This document shows positions 1-12,800 of a stretch of 64,000 nucleotides of DNA, piece by piece; position 1 is the first letter of the stretch, and each line of letters opens with the position of its first letter. Source of the stretch: Rhyacophila brunnea. Lineage: Eukaryota; Arthropoda; Insecta; Trichoptera; Rhyacophilidae. The notes beneath the pieces were generated by a model that made no database searches, was not told the DNA's origin, and saw only the letters and a list, made by a program, of their open reading frames with translations. A program made the position numbers and the translations under genes. The stretch lies in assembly GCA_022495005.1 (NCBI GenBank), contig JAGYXB010000665.1:2046001-2110000 (forward strand), read 5' to 3'.

Positions 1-1397
1 GGTCGAGCCATTTCGTAGGAGTGCGACCACAAACACCGTGTCACGAGAATTTTATATATATAGAGATATTAGGTAAGATTGTTTGAGATACGAGTATTAC
101 AACTTATAAAAAAATAGAATTTTGATATACGAGTTTGTGATTTTTGTCAATATCTCAGTAACTATAAATAAATACCACATACGAGTTAGACACCTTAATA
201 CCTCATCAAATTGGCTTGAATAAAAAAATATAATTGGATTACCTAAGTATAATTATTACTATTGAATTTGATTTATGGCCTATATTATTTGGATTATTTT
301 GTTATTAAACAGATACCTTTTAAATAATTAATTACTGATAGTAATTAGGTTCTACATTAATTCAGGAATATTGTTGGTATATCATAGTGTTGGCAGTACA
401 GTAGCTATGCACCTACATTTCTATTTTATTGTAACATTTTTGGTATGATTAATATTTTAGTCTTCTGTTAAATAGTGGTACATGTAGATTTATTGTAAAG
501 TGTAAACATTATGCATTAGTGAGTGTCAATTGCCCTTTTATTGAATCTTTTAATTTTATCTGGTATCAGATATCATATCTTAAGATTGAATTTAGTTCTA
601 GTATCTTCATGCACTTGAACAATGTGATATTAACGTGAGTAGTGACATATAAAATCGTGTGATCGTGCAATGATAGTGTTAAAATTGTGACTAAATACAT
701 TCTGATGATACATAAATATAATATTACCTATCTATATTATATGAATGAGATAATTTATAATGATGATGATAATCGCATGAAATACATTGATGATAGACTA
801 TCATGATAATAATTAAATCCTACCATAGAGAGATAAGTTGGGTCACCAATTAGTTTATACTTTTAATTGTAAATGTAGTCAAAATACCGCCAGCTCTTAA
901 TATTTAATTTCTGATTTTGTTTATATTACTGATAGTAGTGAGCAATCTAGTGTTTTATGTGTAATTTCATTGTTTTATTTCCAAACTAGCTTTTTCATAA
1001 TCTAAAATTACGCACACATCTACAAAATATTTTGGGCAAAAATGTTTGGGAAATTATATTCTAGTCTACAATAATTCGTACCTGAACAATCACGTAGACA
1101 GATTCACAATCATATTAAAAATATATTACCTATTCACTGCGATATTCAAGAAATAAAAAAAATGGGATGGAGTGTAGGTATATTTGATTAATTTTGAATA
1201 CTTCGTGTTTACAGCCAATTTAACGAATAATGACCATGGGTTTTTCTTTTTATCCATTCGTTAATAATGCAGCAACCATAAATTCTGGAATTATAACTAC
1301 TTAATATAACTTAGTTTTTCCGTGTAGTTCGGTAGTTGGGTACTATAGATGAACAAAAAAATATGTTTTTAACTCATAAGTGCATAAAATGTGAAAA
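1..1397. other. AT-rich intergenic DNA, nothing recognised
   Basis: This stretch is AT-rich and has no long reading frame, RNA gene or clear terminal repeat that I can identify. It may be the distal upstream region of the Rab32 start exon at 3673 or plain intergenic DNA. Confidence 0.5.
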
Positions 1398-1399
1398 TA

Positions 1400-1854
1400 C
1401 AGTCGAGCTCGGTTATTACGATCACGGATATAACGAGATCTCGGATGTAACGAGGAAACATTCGTTGACATTTTAGTTTATGATTTTCTTCATACATTTA
1501 TTCACTTTTATAACGAGCTTCTTATCGGATATACCGAGCTAAAAGTACCTACCTAATTGGTGTTTTCACTGACAAGGTGGAAGCATCCACGCATATGGTT
1601 GAAAAAAAAAACAATGTCTGTGAAGTAAGTAGGTGCCTACTAGTGTTCATTATAATAAACAACTTCTTTTGTAGTTTATGAATGCCATGCTTGTTTCGAG
1701 GAAAAATTCAAATTGTGTATTTTTGTTTGAATTGCGACTTTTTGTGTTATGTGACCGCTCATTTAAAAATACCTATTTTCTGATATAATGAGTAACGCTT
1801 ATAACGAGCAAATTCAGTCGGTCCAATCTTCCTCGTAATAAGCAAATTCGACTG
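1400..1854. mobile_element. Pogo/Tigger-type MITE with TA target duplication
   Basis: The ends are an imperfect inverted repeat beginning CAGTCGA: the left end reads CAGTCGAGCTCGGTTATTAC and the complement of the right end reads CAGTCGAATTTGCTTATTAC. TA flanks both sides (1398-1399 and 1855-1856). Inside both ends are repeats of the word GGATATAACGAG or close variants. CAG termini, TA duplication and subterminal repeats are what pogo-like Tc1/mariner elements show. There is no transposase, so it is non-autonomous. Confidence 0.7.
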
Positions 1855-1993
1855 TAAATAATTCTAAAATGCTTATTTTAACTATAACATAATTAATTAT
1901 AATAATTGAGGAATTAGAATAAAATATAAACAGTGAAATCAACGATCAAAGTTGTGAACATGAAATTCTAGTACCTACCTACTTAGTTACTTC

Positions 1994-2265
1994 ATCTTTT
2001 TTTTTTTTTTTTTTTTTCCGACCATGTCCGATCCTAATAGGATCATATGGGCCTCCACAGAGTAGAGGTTTGAATTAACAGATTTTGTTTTTACGAGAAA
2101 TGGATGTCAGCCACTTGCTCAACCTATTAGGTCCATACCCTGACTCACACACAAATTGAAAAACAATATGTGTACTTGCCAGACCCAGGATTCGAACCTG
2201 AGACCCACGGCATGATAGTCCAACGCTTAAGCCACGCGGCCACCGTGGGTTTTTTTTTTTTTTTG
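1994..2265 (-). mobile_element. tRNA-derived SINE, full copy
   Basis: Read on the minus strand it starts with a tRNA-like head carrying an A box (GTGGCTTAAGCG) and a B box (GGTTCGAATCC), then a non-tRNA body, and ends in a long A tract (poly-T on the plus strand near 1999-2016). The word GTTACTTC occurs on both sides (1986-1993 and 2266-2273) and is probably the target duplication. Related copies lie at 8493, 13011, 26190 and 49184. The head implies RNA polymerase III transcription when active. Confidence 0.85.
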
Positions 2266-2273
2266 GTTACTTC

Positions 2274-3599
2274 TTTGGTCCTTCTTTATTCATATTTTTT
2301 CAAAATGTAGAAAGAGCATTTTTGCTAATTGCGATCTGCAGGTCCGCCTGAATGCACAACTCGAACGATTTATAGTTTTATGCTAGAAACGCGTTACTAT
2401 CACGTCATATGAGCTCACGCGATTCAGAACATTCCATAATAAAAACTGACAACATATAAAAACGTTGTCGCAATTACCTGTCGTTTGTAGCTCCCTTCCA
2501 AACTACTAAAATAAAAAAAAGTGAGATGACGTGACTCAAAAATGTGTAAAATTGCAAAAACACGCGTCAGGTCGGTGACCTTAATGTGGCTCCGACATAT
2601 TTTGGCAGACTGACACTATTCGTGTTTGGTTCAAAATGTGTTATTAAATCTGTGGCTGACCATTTTAAATACCAAGTAAAACGACATTGCAAGTTTTTTG
2701 CCCGAGGCATGAGCTTACCGTGAGCTCACATGTGCTCACGTGACGTGATGGTATGTGTTTCTATCATTAGTCACATAAGAATGTCGTTGCAAATTAAATG
2801 AGGAAACGAGGTACTTTTCAATTAAAACTTGGTGGAAGCCTATCACCAAAGTTCCTCCTAAGTCTTGTTTTCAAATTTCATTTCAAGAGCTTGATTTGTC
2901 CGCAAATCAATGGAAATCTTCTTTCATACGGTATATTCATACACTCATGTTGAGAGCTCCTGCTTTAAAGTTAAGTAAAAGGAATGTAAATGTAAGTATC
3001 CGAGGGACATGCATTGTAAAATTGTGATTTAATCAGAAAAAAGTATTGCATATAGGTACCTATTATTCGTTGCACTGGAAAACAACATGATAACGTTATC
3101 ACTTTAGGCCACGGTTGTAACAAAAAAAAGATAATTTCCATCACACACGACTCACAAGAACAATAATGCCTAGCTACCAAACTACGAATACTAGCAAATG
3201 TAAACAGATATCCCTATCATCTGTTTAAACAAATCGATTGAAATCGTATCTTTATCAATAATTGTGAGTATTTATTGTAATTATGATTCACCTCTACGAA
3301 TATTAGCTACAAAAAACGAAACTGAAAATGAGACCTCTCATATAGAAACAGGCAGCGAAGCATTAACAATGCTATCAAACATTTTTAATACACAAAATTT
3401 GTTGTGCGTTTATAGACAATTACGAAAACATGAGGTTGTTTTATGATAATAATAATTTATAGATAATGTATATAATATATTATTGTGACCAATATTACTA
3501 TAGCAAGAAAAACACAAAAAGAATCTCTGAAAATATTTATAGTAACTAATTTTTGGTTGTGCCTGAAATTTTTTCGTGTATTCGAACATTCGAATTGTG
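2274..3599. other. Intergenic DNA upstream of the first Rab32 start exon
   Basis: I see no gene or repeat I can name. The short open frames here lack coding character. The segment directly precedes the most distal Rab32 start exon and so may hold its regulatory sequence. Confidence 0.4.
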
Positions 3600-3672
3600 T
3601 TTTGTTCGCGGGAAAATCGCAGTTGTTGTGTTTATTAGGCTCTTATCAGTTATCAGTATCAGTGCAATAATC
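3600..3672 (+). promoter_or_regulatory. Putative core promoter and 5' UTR of Rab32 start exon 1a
   Basis: Just upstream of the ATG at 3673 are three TCAGT words (TTATCAGTTATCAGTATCAG around 3645-3665). TCAGT is the arthropod initiator consensus, so transcription could start within a few tens of bases of the ATG. No TATA box is obvious. This is inference from sequence only. Confidence 0.35.
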
Positions 3673-3852
3673 ATGGGGGCTGCCGTGGTGAGGTCCACTG
3701 TGGTGTACAGGGGGCGCTCGCGATGCGCGGACGGCGACGGAACTTCCGACGCGGGGTCGCCTGAAAAATCAGACAACAGTGAAAACGGTGACAACGCGAG
3801 CCTCGCAAAAACGGGAGAGGGACCGCACCACGATTACCCCTTCACTAGAATG
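3673..3852 (+). CDS. Rab32: Rab32 alternative first exon 1a (60 codons)
   Basis: The ATG opens 60 codons that end exactly in phase 0 at a donor ATG|GTAAGA. Base composition is much richer in GC than the surroundings, as expected of coding DNA. The peptide starts MGAAVVRSTVVYRGRSR and continues as a hydrophilic Ser/Asp/Gly-rich stretch without a known domain or signal peptide. Joined to 45579 it would give a protein of 280 residues. The intron would be about 41.7 kb. It could instead belong to another plus-strand gene, but no other in-phase acceptor exon is visible before Rab32. Confidence 0.6.
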
Positions 3853-6800
3853 GTAAGAAATCTTTCACACACAATATTAGTATAGGTATACACTGTTTAT
3901 TTTAATAGGGAAGTTCCTTATCTCGTTTCAAAGTTCGTTCGAAAGTAGTTAGTAGACAATGCCATTATATTATGACATACTCTCATACAATATGTACTGA
4001 TAAACAAGAGGTTCCAAATTTAAAAAATAAAACATTTTCACTTTTCCTACCAAGATCACCATGTAAATAATAATATTTATTTCGCACTAATTTCATTGTT
4101 ACAATGTGATTCTATCACTTCAATAATTACTATTGGCCCTGTTAAAAATCGGTCAGATGCCTACAACAACTTTCCGCGGAAAACGGCGGCAATTATTGAA
4201 TGCCATGCTCATTGTGTACGTAGTGATAACTGCTGTCTGCTATTAATACATATTGAGTTACTAATACTTTACCATAATATCAGTATGCATGTGCCTTTTT
4301 GTACGTTGTATTTATTATGACAGACAGGTGATTGTCGGTCGAATTTGTATAATAATAGCATGGATAGTGAATACCTAAACTAAACTAATCTAGCCTTTTA
4401 TGATATTATTTTAAAATTAAAAAAAAAAAATATAATACATATTATTACCAACCAATTATACCCAACGAAGGTCAAAATGGAGATTTTATGGTATTTTCAA
4501 AGCATTAGCCTGAACATTCCTTAAACGTTGTAGATAATCTATTTATATAATTTTGAAGCCTTATTATCCTTTATATTTATTTTAAACATTTGATGACTGC
4601 ATAAAGTATTTTTATTACTTACATAAAATAGTATTCTTTTAAACCTCTCGATCTAATGTTTTAGAATATAGTCATATTTCAGTACATCCATGTGTGGTGG
4701 TATTGAGACTTTTTGGATTTATTAATTTTTAAACGTATTTATAAAACCATTATTGTGTTAGACTCTAACACAATAATAATTATACTATATAATATAATGA
4801 TTGTACACGAATAAACTGGTTAATTAGATAATGATTTTTTGTTGTTATAAATTCATTACATGCATGCCGATATTCACTTTACATCCGTCTAATAGTTAAA
4901 TATTTGATTGATGTTCCATAAATAAACATTATTAAAATATCAAAGAATCCAATCTTTTTATATTAATTTATGAAAGTATACATCGTGGCATTCGTAACAT
5001 AACTCACAATATTGGCAGAGTCGTGACCACATTTTTTCCGCAATTCTTATTTACTTATAGATATCATGCAGTTTGCTCCCATTTTTTGAATCCTTTCAGA
5101 TGCAATTCGATTATTTAATTAGCGCATATTATGTTGTGCAAATAAACATACAAATCATTCATCAGTTACATTCGCGCTTTGATTCTGATACATACTTTGT
5201 TTCTTTAGTTTAGTGTTTTAAAATAATATTGTGCAAAAGAAGTTGTGAAAATTATTATTTTCCCCACGGCAATACGTCATACAATTATTATCAAATTGGT
5301 GATTCTAGATAAAAATAATAATATATAACTTTCACTTGTTTATTAATTGTATGTTTATCATTGAATTGAATAAAAAATCTTTTATTTTTAGATACGTATT
5401 GATATTAAAAATGAAAGTTAAATTGCAGTCTTTGCTAAAAAGCTACTCAGTTACCCACCAAAGCTAATAATAACATTCGTGACGATACGGGTGCAGTATT
5501 TTCGTTTTCTTATCAGAGTCTTATGTACATTCTTGCAATAATTAAATTAAACAGGTGCACATATCTATTAATAGTGATTCAGAAGAAGTCAATAACATTT
5601 ATGAACCAACCATTTTGCGAGCGTATTTTTTATCAGATAAAGTTTAATGATATTAAATTTGTATTATTGTGGTAGTGACGTCTCCAGCCAAAATTCCGCC
5701 AATAACATAAATGCCGGGTCCACACTGGCAACATGTCGCGCGACAACTTCGTTAAATTTTACGATAAGTATGATAATTATCGTAAAATTTAACGAGGTTG
5801 TCGCGCGACATGTTGCCAGCGTGGACCCGGCTATGCCTGCTGTAGAGTATCATACTGCCTTTGACCTTATCGGTAAGGAAGAGGTCCTCCCAAAATCCTT
5901 GCATGGGACCCGCTTCAGGATGTGGGGCAATGCATTGGACATGTGACGTTACTGTTTACTACTTACTGTTACGTTACTGTACTCAACTGCTCAATAAGTC
6001 ATTATCATGTAACATTATAACGTAATATTAATGGACAAAATTACATTTAATAAAAAAATGCTACTATAAAATAGTTACTTCATTAATTTCATCGTCTATT
6101 TCAAGCACCATATGTTTGTTAAGTATTCTTATATTATATATAATTGAATTATAACATACGTAATATCCATATTTATTAATCAATGACAATAACTTTTGAG
6201 CAGTAAATTAACTTAGAATTCTGGTGGATTTAAAAAAAATGTATAGTTATCTAATATTTTTATTTTATCGACTCAGGCAAGACATTATTATTGTAGCGAG
6301 ATTGACTTTTAACTTTTCATGTTATTTAAAAATATTTTTTTCGAATAGCGTTGACATGCCGGCTAAAAAATTTACATTAATCGTTTTTCTAGAGTGATGG
6401 TGTCGTTATCTGGTTGGTATTCATACTATTAATGGGCGAAAAAATACCATCGCTGTCATCATAAACTTTAACACGTTGTGCCCAAGGTCCAAACGGTATG
6501 TGTGGAAAAAACAAACATTCTCCATACATGGCAATCTGCTTGCCAAGGAACCGCTAACCATAATAATATATTCGGTTGGATAATATTAATTCAAATTAGT
6601 CTAACTCTAACTTGTCTAGTTTTCAACAATATTAATGACTTCCACTTGGAAAGCAGTGATGTCCCAAGGCAAAGTTCCGCCTTTAGGCAGACTTATAGTG
6701 ATGGTCCCTTTTATTTTTTAGTCTCAAATTGCACTATTCAATGTTGTTAGGTGCATACCTACCTATTTTATTATTAAGCAGACGAATGCAACAAAAATCT

Positions 6801-9800
6801 CGAAAAAGATGACATACCTACTTTACTGAGTATCTATTAGAGAATTTCTACGAAACCTACTCTCAAAAAGCGGTGGTTTTAGGTACGTAAAGGTTTGAGG
6901 CGCTGACAAGTTTGAAAGCTTTGTGATTTTTTAAAACAAAATGTCCATACTTTCTGATGACGCGACCGCATCGTCCGCTTTATGGAAAGTCGCCACTGCT
7001 TTCAAAAGTTGTAATGATTGAATTCGTACCTTCATTTTTCACCTTTTATAATTGGCACCCCATAGCAACGCATGACCTGTTTACCTCCATGGGACGTCAC
7101 TGATCTAAAGTATATTTATAATAGTTTTCTGTCGGTAAACATTCAATGTCCACCTTCAGTGATAATGTCCGATTGTCGATATTGTTTACAATAATTTGTA
7201 TTATAATATGTACATATGTACGAATCTATGAGCACGGTTGAGCTCTAGTATCTTAACTAAGATAGTATCTTACATTTCATTTTCATAAATGTGCAATTAT
7301 ATACATATCTATTTTTTGTGATTGTAAAATGTACAATAGCAATGAATTTTGGATGTGATTAGAATATTGTGGTAGGTAAGAGTTATGAGGTACAAATTCA
7401 GCATAGATCTAAAAGATAGTTACTATAAATATATCAGAACTAAAAGAACATAGTGTTTTAAAAAGTTACTATCATAAATAATTAGTGTTGGTACCTACCT
7501 AATATTATCGGTCTGAGGTTGGTACCTTTTTCTCATTGATTCAAATAAATAAATTATAAGGATATAAAACTGCATCACTCATCCTATTCATTTTGACTTT
7601 ATTTATGTATTTTATTTAAATAATAAATAGTAATAAAAATATACTGAATAAATTAACATCTCCGTAACGTAGATAGGTACATCTTGAAAAGATAGAAAAT
7701 AATGAATGTTAATGGAGATTTCTTCAAAGATTATAAGATTTTAATTATGTAAGGTATTGATGATGTAATAATAAATATATGCGATTTTCGTTTGAAGTTT
7801 TGAAACCAGATTTAATAAAAACAAAACTGCAACTGGATTATAAAAAATCATACATAGACATAATATCTAATGTCGCTTAAAAAGGCGATTTCATTCAATG
7901 GACAAAATATAAATTATACAAACTTATATTTAATCCGTTGCATGATTGGAAATATATTACTTATAAATATGTTGTTATTTAGAAAAATCAGTATGCAAAT
8001 TAAACAATTAAAGTTGACGGTCCAATGAGATGATTGAATTATATAATGCAGATAGCATGGAATAATAATCAAAGCATTCGTGTGAGAAGATCACGCAAAT
8101 TAAAAAAAAATATCTCAAGGAAATTGTATAATATTGCGTTGAAATCACAATTTCAATTTTATTTCTCCACATCAGTCAATAATCAAAAAATGCGTTTATT
8201 TTCAATTCATTCAATATTTAATTTTACAAAATATAGTACTACATACCAAGTAATATTTTTATTTGAGCTGAAGTTTTTCGTCTTAAATTGCGGAACCTGG
8301 AAATATATATATATTTATAAATAATTTGATTTTGCAATCTGCACACCGAAATTTATTTATTGGTGATTCTAAAATATTGTTTTATGAAAAATTATTACCT
8401 AATAGATTTTGAAGTTCTTGCAATAGTGGAAGCTGACTTTTATGAATAGAACAATATTTACAACTAGGTATATATTATAATTGAAAAAAAAAGAAGTTTT
8501 TCAATTTGTGTGTGAGTCAGGGTATAGACCTAATAGGTTGAGCAAGTGGCTGACATCCATTTCTCGTAAAAACAAAATATGTTAATACAAACCTCTACTC
8601 TGTGGAGGCCCATATGATCATATTAGGATCGGACATGGTCGGAAATATATTATAATATTATGTATACATTGCATAGATTACACATGCTGCAATATTTTAT
8701 ATGATCCCCCAATCCATTGCTAATGGTTTCGCTCAATATTTTTATGTCAGTCTATTCTAAAGGTCCTTCGATATTGTCCATACCTCAACCGGATAGTATT
8801 TCATCTTCCTGGCCAGTACTAGATATTGGTCTTCTTGATGAGACTGACATGGCGTATGCTTTCTCTCGAATATATCTGAAATCCCCAGTAGGTCCTGACG
8901 GTATTGCCCCCTGGGTTTAAAAGGACTGTCATAAGCTGTTAACTAACCCCCTACTATATTTATTTAATCTCAGCCTAAGTACTTCTACCTTTCCAGATTA
9001 TTGGAGCCTAAACCCGTATTCGTCCGGTGTACAAAAAGGCTCGCGCTCTGAAATAATAAAATTAAAAAAATGGGGGACATTTAAGTGTAGATACTACTGG
9101 TACTAGGTACCATACCCTTTATTTTGACAACGGGATAAAATGTAAAAAAAAACGCCAACCTAAATCTACCTAATGTAAATTATATTATTATTTTTGACTA
9201 ATAGAATCGCTGACATGATAGTTGAGCGTTTGTTCTGTGAAGCCTACAGATACACATGTTTATGAGAAATACCTACGTATGATTTTTATATTTGATGACT
9301 GATTTGAATTATTTTGACGCCCCCTTTTAAATTTTCTAACGAATCGATTGCGTTATTTGTGTCAAAGCAAATCACCGCCGAGTATTCAACCAGAAACTCT
9401 GGGCATAGTATTCTGGTAGGTATAAGTTTCCACAGTACTCTTCACTGGCCATTATACATCACTTCTATTGACATCCTTCTTATAAATTCATAGAGTTTTC
9501 TACAGTGCATTATGCCCTCAGGCGTTTGACGTCTTCCCGAGCGTGTGCTGTCGTGCTTACAAATACGAGTACATATGCGTTCAGGTATTTACATCTACGT
9601 ACATACGTACGAGACATCAACGTCTCTAATAATATAATGTTGTATTTAAATCATAAAGTTAGAATGTTTCTTCGAAAAATATGCCAGGCGAGATGAAAAA
9701 AGAATCTATTTGCCAGAAAAAAGTAGATTCAGTTACCATTCGAACATAGTAATTTACTTTTACACTAAAGTAGTGTGGGTCAAATGTGGGAAACTTGCGA

Positions 9801-12800
9801 TACAGATCTTCATTTTGTAAGTTAATTAGTGTATAATTTTATTTTGAAGTAACTTTAATTGCTAATTCTTGAATACAGTTTTGTTGAGTTATAGCTGACT
9901 TAATGCCTTGATTTAGGTCATGATTCGTAAACTACGGCCCCCGGGCCAAATTCGTGCCGAAATTCGGGCGAAATTTGTTATACATTAAAGGGGAATATTC
10001 TATCACAACGCAATTTCTTCTGAAATTTGTGGTGCCAGTTATAATTATTAAAGTAAGTTTGCGAGTAGCTAATTCATTGGATGAGTAATGAAAGCTGTTT
10101 AGTGAAGGTTGGTAAATTAAATCATGTTTGTTTGTAGCAGCCAATGAAATGTGTCTAGGGAAAATAGATTTTATTAAACATTTAAGCCTTTCGGCGAGAA
10201 TAATTCTCCGGATAGTTGAAGACATTGGGAGTAACATCAATAAACAATTTAAAACTGAAACAGGATAAAAGCACGTTACTCTTCTTGCTGAATTCTTCCT
10301 GGTGCTACAACCTTATGTGGGTCTTAGACTCCTCCAGCATCTGCCCTCCAGTTTAGGAAGCCTAAAGTCTTTAAATCCAATTCGACACTATCCTTAAATC
10401 TTGTATCCGGATTACTATGTTTTCATTTGGCTTCCGGCTACCCGAATGTTAGTTTCTTTATCATGCACGCCTCCTCCATCAAATATACATCGCCCAGCTA
10501 TTTAGGGCGACCGACTTTGATGGACTGTACGATGTGCGTACATCTCATAATTGTATTTTCATCTCCACCCCAACTGTGTGTCATTGATGGTTCCGAAGAT
10601 AATACGTAGCACGCTCAGCTCAAGTGAGCTCAACACTCTTTTCATGCGTTTGGTCATGCAACAAACAGGTGTTTTGTACGATATGTATTTCAAGTGCCCT
10701 GGAACGTAGCACCTTCATTAGACCGAAGCGATATTTGTTACCTAGCACACTTCTTCATTTAATTTCAATTTATAGGCTACTTCCACTATTTGTGGACGAC
10801 CCCAGGTACTTATACGAAATGCTTGGTCCTCTCAAAAACCGTTGTTCGTCTTAAGGTCACAGGGTTTATCCGGTCCTCTTGATACAACCATATAACAACG
10901 TTACTGTTAGTTGTTGCTTTCTATTATGTATTCTCCGACAGGGTTTTTAGAATCTTGATGTAAGAGCGAGACATTTTCATTTTTCAAAATCCATATCTAC
11001 AAAAAAAGAAAATTGCATTATTATTATTTATTACAACTGTATTTCCACTTTACAAAAATGTTTGACGATCGCTACGTGTGACTCAGACTTTTAAAAATAG
11101 TTTTATTGAGGTTCATCGACAAAAATCCACATAAGTACAACTAAAATTTACCTGGAAGGACATTGGTAGCAAATTTATATTTAAAAATATTTAGCGTTTT
11201 GTATTAAAATTGCTGATGATCTTGAATTTAATGCAGAAAACTGAAAAAATGGCGCTGCATGTAATACTTATTAAAATATGCAGCCGTATTCACTTCCCAC
11301 CCTTTTAAAAACGTTTTTCTTAGCTCGTATTCTTATTTGTCCGGTGGTTCTTTGTCCGGTACAAATCTTGCAATCGATTTTAACTAACTTTCCGACTAGC
11401 TAGACATTTGAAACTTTTAGAATATATCAGAACACGGTGCCAATGCATTTTTTCTTTTAGCCATCTTTAAGTAGAATTGAATTCATTTTCAGTTAATTCT
11501 GTTTTGTATGAAAAGTTATTTCGACACCATTATTGGTGGCTAAGGGTCTGGAGTCCTAGCCACTAAATTATTAATATATACGTGCGTTGCTATGGAAATC
11601 AATATGACATTTCAGTATTATTTCTATCAAGTACAAATTTTTTTGATCGTTTAAGCTAGTTAAGTCAAGTTTATATGATTCAATAGAAAATTTAAAAACG
11701 TTGTATATGAAAAGTTATTTTTATCTTGTAATTATTTAAATTAATTACCGACGCTGCCATTATTTTTTATACATTGAAATTTGAATTTCAAAAACTTTAA
11801 TCTGTGTAGATTGCTAACGCCTGTACACGTGCATGGATTTATTTGCAGTAATAGTGAGTATTTTAAACTATCGTGACAATAACTGTTTACACGTAAAAGT
11901 GCTGACTGTCTCTCCAATCTTATTCTTCAAGAGCAAGCGAGACGCGATGTTCATTTTATCGTATTATTTAACACCTGGTCGTAAAAATCGTTTAACCTCA
12001 AAATGAGTCTCTACGCGGTGTAGTTATTTTTTGTCGGCAGGTTCGCCACTATCGTTCTACTGCGCAGTGCGCAAGCTGTTGCATGAAAATTCAGAAGCTT
12101 CCGAACTTTTTTGATTCGTGCATGCAATCTTGCAACTTGCATGGCAATACATATTTATACGTGAATTTTCTTGTTATGGCCGCTATAATACGTACTGTCA
12201 GCAGTAAATACATGCACGTGTAAATGGGGTATAAAGGTAGGTATCGGAAGAAAATAAATAGACAGGTAGGTACTATAAATTTATCCATCTATACATTATT
12301 ATATCCTGGCAAAATTTTACTTTATAATATACCTAATAGTATTATTATAAACATTATAATATTGTGGTTCATAATAGTTGTAGCTACATAATCATTAAAT
12401 ACTTAAATATGTCGTCATAAACATCTGCATTTATTGACAAAAATGTTCATCACGATAATTATTACAAAACGTAAAATTCTTTCTCGTACGTTTATTCACC
12501 TGCTATTAAATACCACAGTGTTATATTGACACTGCTTAACCATCGTCACGAAATGGGGAGAGTACCATGTACGACATTTAATAGAGAGCCCACATTTATT
12601 ATATTGAGACCTGTCAATGAAATATTGGACTGGGACCATCTCATATCCATTTGTGGAAGAAAATAAATTCATTTGTAACCATTTTATACTAATAGTTATA
12701 AGCATGTGTATTTCTCTACTCTTAGTAAAAGAGTGCGTGGATGACATTAACTTTGGCAGTGGCGGGTTTTATATAACGCACATAACACAATAAATTTGTC

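Noticed and set aside
5647..5946. 99-codon open frame
   Set aside because: It runs through the palindromic MITE at 5713-5831, so its length is produced by the inverted repeat.
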